Assembly (NCBI GenBank): GCA_958295665.1
Contig: OY282560.1
Location: forward strand, 269,243,315 to 269,307,314
Direction of reading: 5' to 3'
Source of the DNA: Tipula vernalis
Lineage: Eukaryota; Arthropoda; Insecta; Diptera; Tipulidae
DNA length: 64,000 nucleotides
The first letter of the stretch is position 1; the number at the start of each line of letters is the position of its first letter. This document shows positions 33,395 to 44,134 of the stretch, piece by piece. The notes below the pieces were generated by a model. That model did no database searches. It had not been told where the DNA came from and was given only the letters and a program-made list of their open reading frames with translations. The translations under genes were made by a program, and so were the position numbers.

Positions 33395-34015
33395 ACGGTA
33401 CTAGTGAGCAAAACGAGATATTATCCATGAGGAATAAGTTTGTCCCACGAGGCGATAACCGATTTTGAAATATATTTATCATAGCCCTCTAAACTTGGCG
33501 AATTATAAATGTAACGTAAACGAACGCATTTATATATGAAAGAGTTCGCAAACGTAACACCTTGGCGAGCAAAAAACATAACGTTTTTGTTTCACCTGGC
33601 GTATGAAAATTAAAATGAAAGCGAACTATTTTTAAAAGTGTTTATGTAGTAGTAGTTCGCATTTTCTTCATAAACGTAACGTTTTTAATACCAAATCATT
33701 CGCTTTTATATTCATTTTATTATAGAAACGAAGTGAAAACGCAACGAAGTATTTTTTATTATGTACTAAATTCGTTTAAACGAAGAATCTCATTTTGAAA
33801 TAAAAATAAAAACGCAAATGTTAGTTAACAATAATATTTTATTATGATTTAAAATAAATAAATGTATTTATGTATATTTATATCTAAATATATAAATAGT
33901 AATTCAAATAAAGGTAATGAGGATTTAAAATTCTACCCCACTTAACCTTTAATTATTTATCTAAATTAATTATTATAATAATACATATATATTCATAAAA
34001 TATCCCATAATAAAT

Positions 34016-34830
34016 TTATTTGTTTGATTTCCGATAGCGATCCTTCGCGTATTGGAACCACTTTTTAATAAGGTTTATTATTTCGTGGCTCCTAGCAGTA
34101 GGAAACTTCTCATGTGATGCTTCTGAAATACATAGCTAATTTGGTTAGGAAGTCTTAAATTATTTCATTACCATAATCATATTTACCTTTGATTAAATTC
34201 ATAATGTTATAGGATTTGACCGCTATATTTGAGTTCTGGCCAAACCAAGAAAAGCTCCACGCAACTTCGTTTGTAACAATAGCATTCAAGCATGCTCGCA
34301 CATACTTATCTAAGCTCTGGTTATTAATTTTTTTAAATTTTTTTATCTAAAATTATAATAATTATAGTACATACATATAAACAAATATTCGTAATAAAAT
34401 AGTTAGTCTTACCAAAGCCTGCTCGTATTCCTCGTATTCCTTTTTGATTTGTTCTTCAATTTCTTGGAACTGCTCCACGCTTGCTGCAGGAAGATTTAAA
34501 TCTACTAGAAGCCCGGAAGCTGTGTTTCCTTGATTTGAATTATTTTGTTGCTCTCGTCTTAAATATTTCACCTCTTTTATTAACGTCTTAAGTAGAGCAG
34601 TGTTCGCCAGAATAAGCTGTTCATTGCTTTCACATTTTGTGCAAGATACTATATTTGTTGTTGTGGTACCTGATTGATTTGCTGACTGCTGTTTATTTTT
34701 GTCGCTTGTGATAGTGCTGGTTGTACTTTGTGGACCATCTTGAGACATTGCTGATTTTTGTGCATCGCTTGCATTTATAATATTATTGTAATTAAATATT
34801 TTAGCTGCCACATTGCTATTTTGCACTCTA
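34016..34830 (-). CDS. DUF4806-like accessory gene of the tnp2-type element, three exons
   Basis: Exons about 34413-34830, 34187-34316 and 34016-34122 are joined by GT...AG introns of 96 and 64 nt. The product has a polar Ser/Thr/Gln-rich N-terminus and CTKCESNEQ. A helical segment follows (about LLKTLIKEVKYLRREQ), then LPAASVEQFQEIEEQIKK, then ACLNAIVTNEVAWSFSWFGQ, and a basic end AKDRYRKSNK. The LP.A.S.E.F.EIE phrase and the W.G segment followed by a WF..AK.R tail are the pattern of DUF4806. Function is unknown in the family; position suggests an accessory transposon protein. The first exon's start is uncertain. No stop was found in the joined frame. Confidence 0.6.
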
Positions 34831-34849
34831 TTTTAAATATATTATCGTG

Positions 34850-36580
34850 GATTAAGCAATAATTATTCGGATATGTCGACAAAAGTGAAAATATTGGGCT
34901 GTATCTTAACGGCTCAGTCGTAGAATTTGAATAAAATCGCTTTTCCCTAGTTCTATTAATAATTTTGTTGAATGGGAAATGATCCCTTTTTCACCATTTT
35001 TTTGAAATTTTAAATTTCATTTTCAAATTTGAAAGCGCTGTAGCCATCTAAATGTCCAAACACTTTCTCACATCTGCTGGTAAATGTAGTAAACAGTGTA
35101 CGTTGTACGACACGTTTTCTTCACCATATAATGTAGAAAATTGTTGAACAAATTCTTTAATTAATTCGTTAGCACATTGGTTATTTTTAAAACAATCATC
35201 TGGATGGCTTAATATTCTAATTGCACAAACCAACAACAAAAAATTATTGTAATATTTGTCTTCAACAATATTTTTTAACGCCACAAATCCTGTGTAACAA
35301 AGGAACATTCGGATTTCGGTTGCTTTCCAATATTCAATTTCATGTAGAGTACGTTGTTTCCTTGAAAACTCGGATGGCGTGCATTTTTTAAGATTTTTGA
35401 GACGCTCATTTATTGCTATAATTGCATTTTTCTTAAGTGAAAAATTCTGCTTTCTTTGCTTTATTAGTATATTAAGAATTTTTCTCATAACACCTAGTAA
35501 AACACAATGCATGTAATCTATTGGAAATCCGGTAAGACAATAATCGTTTATTGTTGGGAAACAAACTTTATGCCGCAAATAAACCCCTTTAACTGTACAT
35601 TTTGTACAACAACTGTAGCCGGAATGTGATTTCACGCCTAATAAAATAATACATACATTTTTTAATCAGAGGTGTTACAACTTACAAAAAACTAAATTAT
35701 ATTTGCACAATTTTACATAAATTTATATATGGAGTTAACTTACCTAAAATAAATGAACGTGCTGGAGCATCGTAAATAAATGATCTCAATTCTACCTGGA
35801 TTTTTCTTTGTTGAAACGTGATGCCGTGGTCGTTCAGGTCTTGAATTTCATCAACAAGAGCTTTTAAGAAGACATTGGCACAAAATGGCTTTTTGTAACC
35901 ATGAAATATTCCTATTAGAAATATTTCTTTGAATGAAACTATGTTTCCTAAAATTGGCCATAGTTGGTTCGTTGAACTCTTTGTCAATGGTAAACCATCA
36001 ATTCCTATATCAACATCATATCATCATGCAGTATATTTTTTTCATAATTGCTGTCCTTCACAAACTCTTCAACATATTTCCGTAAACCAATATGTGAATA
36101 AAATCGTTCAGCCATTGGAACAATATGTGAGTTCAATTCTTGCAGCGTTTTCTTTAATGTTCTGCTGTTCTTTGGCAAATTTGGATGATATTGTCATAAA
36201 ATTTGCAGCAAACCGTTATCTGCGGCCTCTGTGATTTTAAAATCAATAAAACATTTTGCAACATCATTAGCGATGTTTAAATTTTGAAAATCATCCAACT
36301 CGTCAGATACGTTCGTATTTGTAAAATTCGATGCACAATCATTTTCACTCGAATCACCGCTTGATTCGATATAATCGGAGCACATAATATTTAGTTCCGG
36401 ATAGGCATATTCAATATGCTGTACTCTACCTGTTTGTGTGGTTGTGGTATGAGCACAAATATTTTCAACTTCGCGTCTGATGTGATAATACGCTTTATTA
36501 TCCATGTCTTGAAATTCATAATTATCTATATAAGAAATAATGACACTTACTAAACTAACGTATCCAAAATACTTAATCAC
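34850..36580 (-). pseudogene. tnp2-like transposase, nearly intact
   Basis: The minus strand starts near 36580 with an acidic N-terminal part. It then has GLLQIL, a TGA at about 36200, and QYHPNLPKNSRTLKKTL. After a frameshift near 36015 it continues GIDGLPLTKSSTNQLWPILG and IFHGYKKPFCANVFL. At 35743 it meets a donor, and after a 107-nt intron ending near 35637 it runs on as KSHSGYSCCTKCTVKGVYLR, FPIDYMHCVLLGVMRKIL and SYNVHCLLHLPADV. A stop follows at 35048, with degraded C-terminal wording such as KIINRTREK beyond it. These are hallmarks of insect tnp2/CACTA-like transposases (nuclear, DNA cutting and joining). One stop, one shift and a broken end make it inactive as read. Confidence 0.75.
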
Positions 36581-37635
36581 TAAATTTAAAGTTAATGTTT
36601 TAAAAGGAATAAAAGTTTAATCGCCACAACAACACTACATAAATCACTTTAAAAATCGTCTATCACTCAAAATTATTTCTAAAATAAAATCGTCTAACGT
36701 CTATTAAAAATAAAAAAAAAAGTCGTCTATCACTATAATTCACTATATAAATTAATCTTATTATAATTTTAAAATTAAAAAAACAGATAAAGGAGGAAAA
36801 ACATACATATGAATCACATCAAATGAAAACCTAAAATGGCTACTCTAAATAAAAAAAAAAAAACGATATAGTTCGAATAAATATATAGTATATTCGTATA
36901 AAAAAATATGTACTTGAATAGTGTGACGTGTGAGTGCGGTTCATAGAAAACACGTCTCGTAAACCGTACGTTTCTACTTCGCTTTAAGCGAATTCGCTTT
37001 TTTATTTAGAGGGAGTGACCGTTCTTTAAATTGTCATGGTGTACTTTAATTTAACTACTTTTTTGGACATACATAGTTTTGCATTCAATTTGGCTACGAA
37101 TAATTTTCCAATTACTACAAAATTTTCCAGTACAAAATATAACTCACGTCACCCTTAGCAGCGTGGGTTGTACAATAACAATGGGTTATTTTACATTTTA
37201 TTTATTTGAAATCAGCGTAGTTATCAAGATATTATATATCAAAAGTGGATACTAATATATTATTCAACGAGCATTTAATGATAGCTTTTATTCACGATGA
37301 TGAAGTTCGTAAATCATCTGAGTGAATAACAGCCATTATATGCAAGTAGAATACGATACTTTGTCCACGACCGATAAAAAATTGTATGTTATAATCAAAT
37401 CCTTTAAATAATCCTGAAATAATTTCCGTCGACATTTTGACGTCTCAATTTAATTGTAATTAAAAAGGAAAGGAGACTACTAGATATAATTTGAAAAATG
37501 AAATTTTTACTTGGTAGTAGTGAATAATGGAAGAAGAGACTACTAGGTAAACTAGCAGTGAATAATGTATATCATTATGATTGAAGAAACAAATGTATAA
37601 TAAGTATATTATACGTTAGTCGTGCTCAATAGTAT

Positions 37636-37735
37636 ATTATACACCAAGGCTGAGAAGTATGCTATTATAGCCCGAGACGCGGAGCGTCGATGATTATAGT
37701 AAGCGAGGGCCTATTCTTCTCAAGCGTGGTGTATA
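37636..37735. repeat. Multi-stem imperfect palindrome C
   Basis: Stems ACACCA/TGGTGT, GAGAAG/CTTCTC and GACGC/GCGTC, with a weaker CTATA-type stem between, close on the tiny loop GGA. The design resembles palindromes A and B but sequence and loop differ. Confidence 0.7.
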
Positions 37736-37742
37736 TACTATT

Positions 37743-38119
37743 TTTTCCACTACTAGTCGTAGAAGGCACACCAACCATGTAGGTTTTTTGTTGATAAGAA
37801 AATTAATTTGATAAGGGAAACTCTTGCTCTTTAACAATATTAACTATATCGAAGTAGCCAGAATTTTTTACTGAATTGTAGTAAGCGTAAATTTAAAATG
37901 ACACTGCATTTTGTTTTGTTATTTGAAGTTTTAATTTTGTTGAGTCAAATAATCATAATCTCCCTATCCATTTAATCGCATTACATCTAGTGTTCATTTT
38001 TCATTATTAACTAACTAGTGGTCAATAATAAAATATTATTAACCACTAGCCGAGAAATTTTGTTTCTCAGGCTACTAAAACACATAATAATGATTCCTTC
38101 TACGACTAGTAGTGGAAAA
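37743..38119. mobile_element. MITE with 24-bp TIRs
   Basis: 37743-37766 and 38096-38119 are exact inverted copies (TTTTCCACTACTAGTCGTAG...). The interior has two further hairpins near 38010-38080. No coding capacity. Its right end abuts the 470-bp repeat copy 2. Confidence 0.8.
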
Positions 38120-38584
38120 TAGTTATTTGTGTATCAAGAGCGCAAAGTGCCAGTTTGTCACGCGAGAAAGGAAATTGCTGGCCGACGGGACGGAGGCCAG
38201 CAACCTTTCGAGCGTGACAAACAACTTTGCGGACGTGTTTCACACTTTATTTTTCCTACAATCATTTTAAAAAATATAATAAAAAGATAATTTTGTAGTA
38301 AAATTTACTATACTGACAATACGATTTTATTTTAGGACCGACATTTTCAATCGAGTAGTCAAAGATTTTTTTTATTTTTCATAAAGAAAAACAAAAATTT
38401 GGTTTGATGTTTTATACAAACATTAGTCTTTCTTAAAAATTAGCGTGCGGTTTCAAGTTTTGTCACACGTTTCTAAGAGAAACGTGTGACAAAGTAATTT
38501 GTTTATTAACTGTCAAAAAAACAGACACTTTGGGCTTTGAAAACAGAGAAAAAAAGCCTGCTTTTCACGGCGATTGTAGGAAAA
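38117..38584. repeat. 470-bp repeat, copy 2
   Basis: Direct repeat of 25526-25995, almost identical, 12.6 kb away. In place of the divergent patch of copy 1 it reads CTTTCTTAAAAATTAGCG. Confidence 0.9.
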
Positions 38585-40031
38585 ATTCTTTTTCCTTTGA
38601 TCAGAAGTTATTTTTTTTTTATTAAAGTAAACTAAAAGAAAATATAATAATGTTTATACTAATTAAGTTATAGTTTTTTTTTACGTACTGCACTGTAAAA
38701 TAAATGATTGAAGTTGATGTTTGTAAAGTTTAAACAAAAGAAAAAAAAAGGAACCATACTGATAATGAATGAAATATTGTGAACCTACAGGCTACAGGTG
38801 TATTAAATCAAAATTGTGTACCAGAAAAGTTGAAATAAAAATTTGTATATAATAAAATTTAAAGAATAAACTTTATTTCCTATACAAAGAAGAGGTTTGG
38901 TGTGTTCCGGTAATTACGCAGACAGATCCCAACAGTTTTCCTCGTGTGTGTGGCTTAAAGAAAAAAAAAATAATTAAAATATATAAGCTTGTGTTCCTGT
39001 GTTTCGGTTCGAGGTTGGAAAAAAAAATAATAATTTATAAAATTACGTATATGGTATACGGTAGTTTCACCGGTAACTACTGAAGCAGTGTTATATACGG
39101 AATCTGCATTCTTTTCGTATGGTTAGTGTGGTAGTTCGGGATTTGTGATATACCCCGGATTTTTTTTTTTGGGAGAACTACTTTGTTGAGCTGAAGATGT
39201 ATTTGGGCTAAGAGGCCAATCGTCGTCATTTTGGTGTTCGTGTTAATCAAAGTTCCGAAATATAACGGAAGTGTTGTGCCTTGGGCAAATATACGGAGGT
39301 GAATAGCAGATTGAGGTGAATGTTATCAAAGGTTATCAGGAGTGCAGCCGTGGTTAAGACACATCATCATTGGGTAAAATTTTGAATTTTTTTTCTTATT
39401 TTTATTATCAGTATTTGTTTTTTTGTTGTAAATTTTGCCTAGATGTATATAACGCAGATTTAAGGAAGGAAAATTGAAAAAATACTGTTAGGTTACCTGC
39501 TGAAGTATGGTTAATTCTTACCTTATGTCTCGTAATTTAGCACCTTTTTTATTAGGTTTTTTTTTTTGTAAAGTAATTTTTTTTTTTTTTTTTATTGATA
39601 TCGCAAGATTTTTTTTTATGATTGTTCATGGCCATAGTCAATAATGGTCCGGGCATACCATATATCCATAATTTTCTTTATTTAATTTTTTTTTCTATTT
39701 TTTTTATTTATTACATCTGTTAATGATTTTTTTTGTGTTATTATATGAAATTTTCTTTGATATCATATAAAATTTCTTTTACAGCTACCCTCAATAATCT
39801 CAGTCACCATTTCGCCGTTATTAATATTATCTTTTTTCCTTGTTCTCTTCTTTCTTTCACTCTGTTAAATATCATATAATAATATATAGTTGCGAATAGA
39901 GCGGCTTTGAAGTTCGGCTTGGGTGAGGATGTTGAACTCAGGTGCTCGGGATATAATAGAGTCTGACACGGCACATGTAATGTCCGTTTAGTGTGATCGC
40001 TTACGCCGGTAGGCTCACCTCGCGCTGTCAA
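38585..40031. other. Non-coding stretch; possible untranslated exons
   Basis: No protein gene seen. GC-richer islands at about 39100-39380 and 39784-40000 flank an AT-rich stretch that starts GGTAAAATTTTG (39376) and ends TTTCTTTTACAG (39783). These look like a splice donor and an acceptor with a pyrimidine tract. This could be a non-coding or 5' untranslated exon pair on the plus strand, with no further support. Confidence 0.3.
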
Positions 40032-40151
40032 CGCACGGTCTGTTGGGGAGACGCCTTTCCATCTTTAATAGGCATCGGAAACAATTGCGACCGGAAGGCA
40101 ACTCCGGTAGTCTGGTCGCTGATTAAGGGGGTCTCGTCAGCAGACCGTGTG
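40032..40151. other. Strongly self-complementary 120-bp segment
   Basis: Outer stem CGCACGGTCTG/CAGACCGTGTG (11 bp with one G-T pair), inner stems GAGAC/GTCTC and GCGACC/GGTCGC, then GGA/TCC. The stems nest in order. It is GC-rich against an AT-rich background. It could be a structured RNA or a small foldback; no known RNA family is recognised. Confidence 0.45.
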
Positions 40152-40218
40152 GGGGTCGTACGGGGTGGTGTGGTTATACTCTGAGTTTTTATCCGGCTAC
40201 AGATACCGCAATAGGCCT

Positions 40219-40250
40219 CTGAATCCTTGTCTGACTGAATCCTTGTCTGA
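40219..40250. repeat. 16-bp perfect tandem duplication
   Basis: CTGAATCCTTGTCTGA occurs twice in a row. Confidence 0.9.
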
Positions 40251-40475
40251 GGTTTAATTAATTATATGACTAACTATTGGGTTGTACCCCAACAAAAGAG
40301 AATTTTATTAGAAATATAAAAATTGGCATTTGAAAGAAAAATTGCCAGCGCAGTCTCAGTTGTAATAAAATAAAAAATATAAATAATATATTTGCCAAAA
40401 ATAATATATTTGTCTTTAAGAAAAGCCAAAAAATCATATACATTACAGACAAATTAAAAAAACTATTAAACTAAT
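40251..40475. other. AT-rich spacer
   Basis: No features seen. Confidence 0.5.
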
Positions 40476-40960
40476 TGAAATACTTTCCAGACATGACACT
40501 TTAAAGGTTGAATTTATACAAATTTTTTAATTTTATATGGGCTTTTCATTCAAACGAATTTTCCCGAGCTCCCCACATGAAACTTGCCCTGATAATTTTT
40601 CTAGGAATAATTGTTGGTAAGGCACATTAATTGAAATACTTTCCAGACATGACACTTTAAAGGTTGAATTTATACAAATTTTTTAATTTTATATGGGATT
40701 TTCATTCAAACGAATTTTCCCGAGCTCTCCACATGAAACTTGCCCTGATAATTTTTTTAGGAATAATTGTTGGGTAGGCACAATAATTGAAATACTTTCT
40801 ACCGTCTTCCCTCGTAAAAAACGCCTAGACGTTGTGTTCGAGGAGTACGCCCACTGGGTGGTTAATTCGAATAAAACGCCCGGGGCGTTATATTCGAATA
40901 AACTAACCAAATTCAACATACTTTTTTTATTTAAAAAAAAAAACAAACAAAAAATCCTGG

Positions 40961-41348
40961 TGAAGAATAACATACTCTTCCTCCTACGAATAAACGCAAA
41001 ATCAACCGAAATGTACTAAAACGAGTAGCGAAACATTTGTTTCATTAAAAAAAAAATCGAAACGAAGTAAAAACAACGAGAAGAGTGAGATACTGAATAA
41101 AATTATATTTAAATTCTGTGAGAAAAAGGAACTTACATAATAATGTGAGAAAAAGGAACATACATAATAATGTAAGTTCCTTTTTCTCACAGAATTTAAA
41201 TATAATTTTATTCAGTATCTCACTCTTCTCGTTGTTTTTACTTCGTTTCGATTTTTTTTTTTAATGAAACAAATGTTTCGCTACTCGTTTTAGTACATTT
41301 CGGTTGATTTTGCGTTTATTCGTAGGAGGAAGAGTATGTTATTCTTCA
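40961..41348. repeat. 388-bp near-perfect palindrome
   Basis: Arms 40961-41136 and 41172-41348 match as inverted copies over 176 bp with only a 1-nt A-run difference seen. The 35-bp centre is a partial duplication of arm sequence (GTGAGAAAAAGGAAC). It lies inside the Tigger-type element. Confidence 0.92.
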
Positions 41349-41741
41349 TATATTATATACAATTCAAATTTAAAACCCATCTTACAAATAAATTTCCGAG
41401 AGCCATATTTCCATTCACGATTCAAAAACTGAAAATCTTCATGATTACAAATTGAAAATTTGGATAAAAAAAAATTATCTTACGGAACTCTTAGTAAATA
41501 AACATAATTAAATTCCTCCTGTATGAAACATGATTTTTAGGCCTATATTTTAAGTTATAAAAGTGGAAAGCGGAAAAACACGTAGAATCTACGTTTGCCA
41601 TATGATTTTGATAAAAGTTGTTGTTTTCTAACCATTTACTAATACATAGGACCGGCCATTTTTTTTGTAAAAATTCGGCCTGTATATACATACATACTAT
41701 ATATAAGTATTGCTTGTACCGAAAGCAAAATAACATTTATA

Positions 41742-42100
41742 CGGAGTTTACACCGTAGATATCATAATAGCAAAATAGTATACATAATACTATTTTGCTA
41801 TCCGGTGTAAAACCGATGTTTTGATAGTATAATAGCAAAAATAAAATATAATATTTTGATTTGATAGCTATCAAATTTTAATACCTATTATATTTTATTT
41901 TAGAAGGAAAATTTATGACAGTGCATTGTTGATAAATTAGTCTAGAAATATTTAAGTGTATTTTGAAATTATACTTTTTCATTACTTTGTTTTAATTTTC
42001 TGTTTTTTATGAATATTTTATGCGGTGTAAAACCGACTTCGGTAGATAGTAAAATAGTACTGCACTATTTTGCTATTATACTATCTACGGGGTAAAGCCA
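41742..42100. mobile_element. Foldback-like element whose ends are themselves hairpins
   Basis: The left end has GTTTACACCG...CGGTGTAAAAC enclosing ATAGCAAAATAGTAT and its inverse. The right end carries a related hairpin (GTAGATAGT...ACTATCTAC) and CGGTGTAAAACCG. The two ends are inverted relatives of each other. No coding capacity; nested in the Tigger-type element. Confidence 0.65.
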
Positions 42101-42453
42101 GTTTAAGTTTCATTATAAACATTCACATAAAAATGTTGTTTTCTGTTAAGTAGTTGAAAACTGTTCGCTAACCATTCATTTTTAGTTCCAGCAAAAGAAA
42201 TATTGCTTTTTGTCCATTGGGATTTATAAATGCAAGCTCGCTCGTAAAATGTCAAAGTCGTTCATCGTTCAACTGTTAAATCAACTTAACCTAAAAAATA
42301 AAAAAGTTTAAAATAAAATTACTCCTCAAGTAAGTATTTTTTTAACTTATGAGTTATGTTTAATGTTTAAATATTAGAAAAAGTTATGAAATTTTATTTG
42401 TATCATTTCTAACATTTGTTCTATTATTTATTATTATTTTAGAGACCATAAAT

Positions 42454-43845
42454 ATGAGCGGAAAAAGAAAGTCGTATTCATAAAATTTTAAAATGCAAGT
42501 GATTAAAGAATATAAACCCAACATCGCTGGATATGGTTTTGCTGCTTTAAGTAAAAAATATGGGTTGACAACATCAACAATTCGCGGCTGGGTAAAAGAT
42601 CAAGTGGAAATTTTTAAGACATTATCAAATCCAGAAAAGTCTACACGAGTCGCAAGGCGATTGGCAGGTGGCGGTCGGAATAAAGAATTTGGCGAACTAG
42701 AAAATGAACTGATCAAATGGATCAAGGATAGAAATGAGAAAGGCCTCCGTGTCAAAGATAAATCTATTAGAGGAATGGCGCTTAATATGAAATAAAATTA
42801 TAATTTGGAAAAAAATAAAAATTTTAAGGCATCAAGTGGCTGGCTTGATAAATTCAAAACACGCTGGCAATTAGTTTCGAGACGGCAAACAACATCCCGA
42901 AGCATACCGGAGGATTCTGATAAAATTGCTCGCGAATTTATATACAGAGTACAAAAAATTATATCGGATAAAAAAATTGAACCGCAAAACATTTTAAACC
43001 TGGATCAAGTTCCGAGATATTTTGAACCTGAACCAAAAATGACCACTAAAGGAATACGAAATGTGGTAATGCGTAAAGCAGGTAGCTCCCTTAAAAGATT
43101 CACTGCTACGTTTACGATCACGGCCAATGCAAAAATTGTAAAACCACATTTGTTATTTTCAAAGTTTAAAAAAAATCCTAAAGTTCACAGTAGTGGTTTT
43201 GTTGGCATAAATAACAGTGGGATGTGGAGCGGTGAAATATTAAAAAATTACATATCTAATGTTATTATGAATAGACCGCAATCTAATTTGCTTCATGAGG
43301 CAGTTCTATTGATTATGGATTCTTATGGGCCACACATTAAATTAGCAGACACAAGATACTATGAAAAATACAATATTTTTATTGAGATAATTCCTGCAAA
43401 AATGACGGGAATATTACAACCATTGGATGTTGTTATTAACAAAATATTTCAAGAAAGCTATAATGATATATACGATGCCTATATTACAGAAGCCATTTCT
43501 AAGCCTGACATGCAGACAAACCAAGGGAATCCGAAAGTACCAAATTATAATATCGTTTCGAAATGGGTAGTTGATTGGACAAACAGTATTGCTACTGAAA
43601 CTATAGTCAAAGCTTTTATCTGCTGTGGTATTACCTCAGCAGACAAATTTGTAATTGAGAAACTACATAGTCCATTAAAAGCCTTTTTCGATGATCACTT
43701 TGATATCGACACATGGATGGCCACCTTTGCAGACAATATTTTAGCGAATACTGATTGCTACTTTGAAATGATCGAAGACGGACAGTTCTTATGGCCAAAA
43801 AGAATTTCTACAAGCTTCTTTGAATGCATCAAAATTGTGTTCTGA
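42454..43845 (+). pseudogene. Tigger/pogo-type transposase, two stops
   Basis: MSGKRKSYS is followed by a stop (42481-42483), then a helix-turn-helix region (GFAALSKKYGLTTSTIRGWV) to 42795 with a second stop after LNMK. A CENP-B-like part (SSGWLDKFKTRWQLVSRR) and the DDE_1 core follow: LNLDQVPRYFE, LIMDSYGPHIK and ILQPLDVVIN supply three Asp residues. The order fits Tigger/jerky enzymes (Tc1/mariner group, TA target). With two stops it is not made as one protein, but the core (42805-43845) is open over 347 codons. Confidence 0.87.
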
Positions 43846-44134
43846 TGATTTTAACGATTGGATTAAAGAATGTATTCCAAATGTTATTAGTTTTTTAAGA
43901 AGAGAAATGAAGGATCTGATTGATGATGAGGATGAGACAACATTGAGGGCTGGTCTACCAACTGGATCAGGTGCTGAAATATATGCAATTTCCATCCTCG
44001 AAAGTTGGACCATAAATGTCATCAGTTTGGACTCTAATTGCTGCAAAATAAATGAAGAAGTTTATATTGTAGATAATCCGGCCAAAGTTTTGGAAATTAT
44101 AAAACTTGAAAATTTTTATGGTTTAAAATTGTGA
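43820..44134 (+). CDS. C-terminal extension frame, unknown
   Basis: Overlaps the end of the Tigger core in another frame: SDDFNDWIKECIPNVISFLR, then RAGLPTGSGAEIYAISILES, ending at 44134. It could be the true transposase C-terminus after a 1-nt shift near 43820, or a fused segment. No domain is recognised. Confidence 0.4.
   Translation: MNASKLCSDDFNDWIKECIPNVISFLRREMKDLIDDEDETTLRAGLPTGSGAEIYAISILESWTINVISLDSNCCKINEEVYIVDNPAKVLEIIKLENFYGLKL

Larger units (their letters stand above)
33485..37013 (-). mobile_element. tnp2-type (CMC/CACTA-like) DNA transposon
   Basis: Ends CCCTCTAAA (33485) and TTTAGAGGG (37013) are inverted, flanked by AG on both sides. The uninterrupted repeat in copy 1 shows the empty site, so the borders are exact to a base or two. 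It holds two minus-strand genes, a tnp2-like transposase and a DUF4806-like gene. Short TIRs and a 2-bp duplication would suit the CMC group, but the superfamily is inferred from the transposase. Confidence 0.75.
33395..37640. repeat. Dispersed repeat, copy 2 (inverted), split by a transposon
   Basis: 33395-33484 and 37014-37640 are reverse-orientation matches to parts of 2740-3872. The left piece matches one arm of palindrome A and the sequence up to TTTATCATAG. The right piece starts with TGACCGTTCTTTAAATTG, which directly follows that point in copy 1. The insertion between them is the tnp2-type element. Relative to copy 1 it lacks the MITE and about 150 bp, and its modules come in a different order. 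Confidence 0.8.

Noticed and set aside
3073..38080. CRISPR-like array from recurrent palindromes
   Set aside because: Spacing is irregular, stems differ and the genome is eukaryotic.
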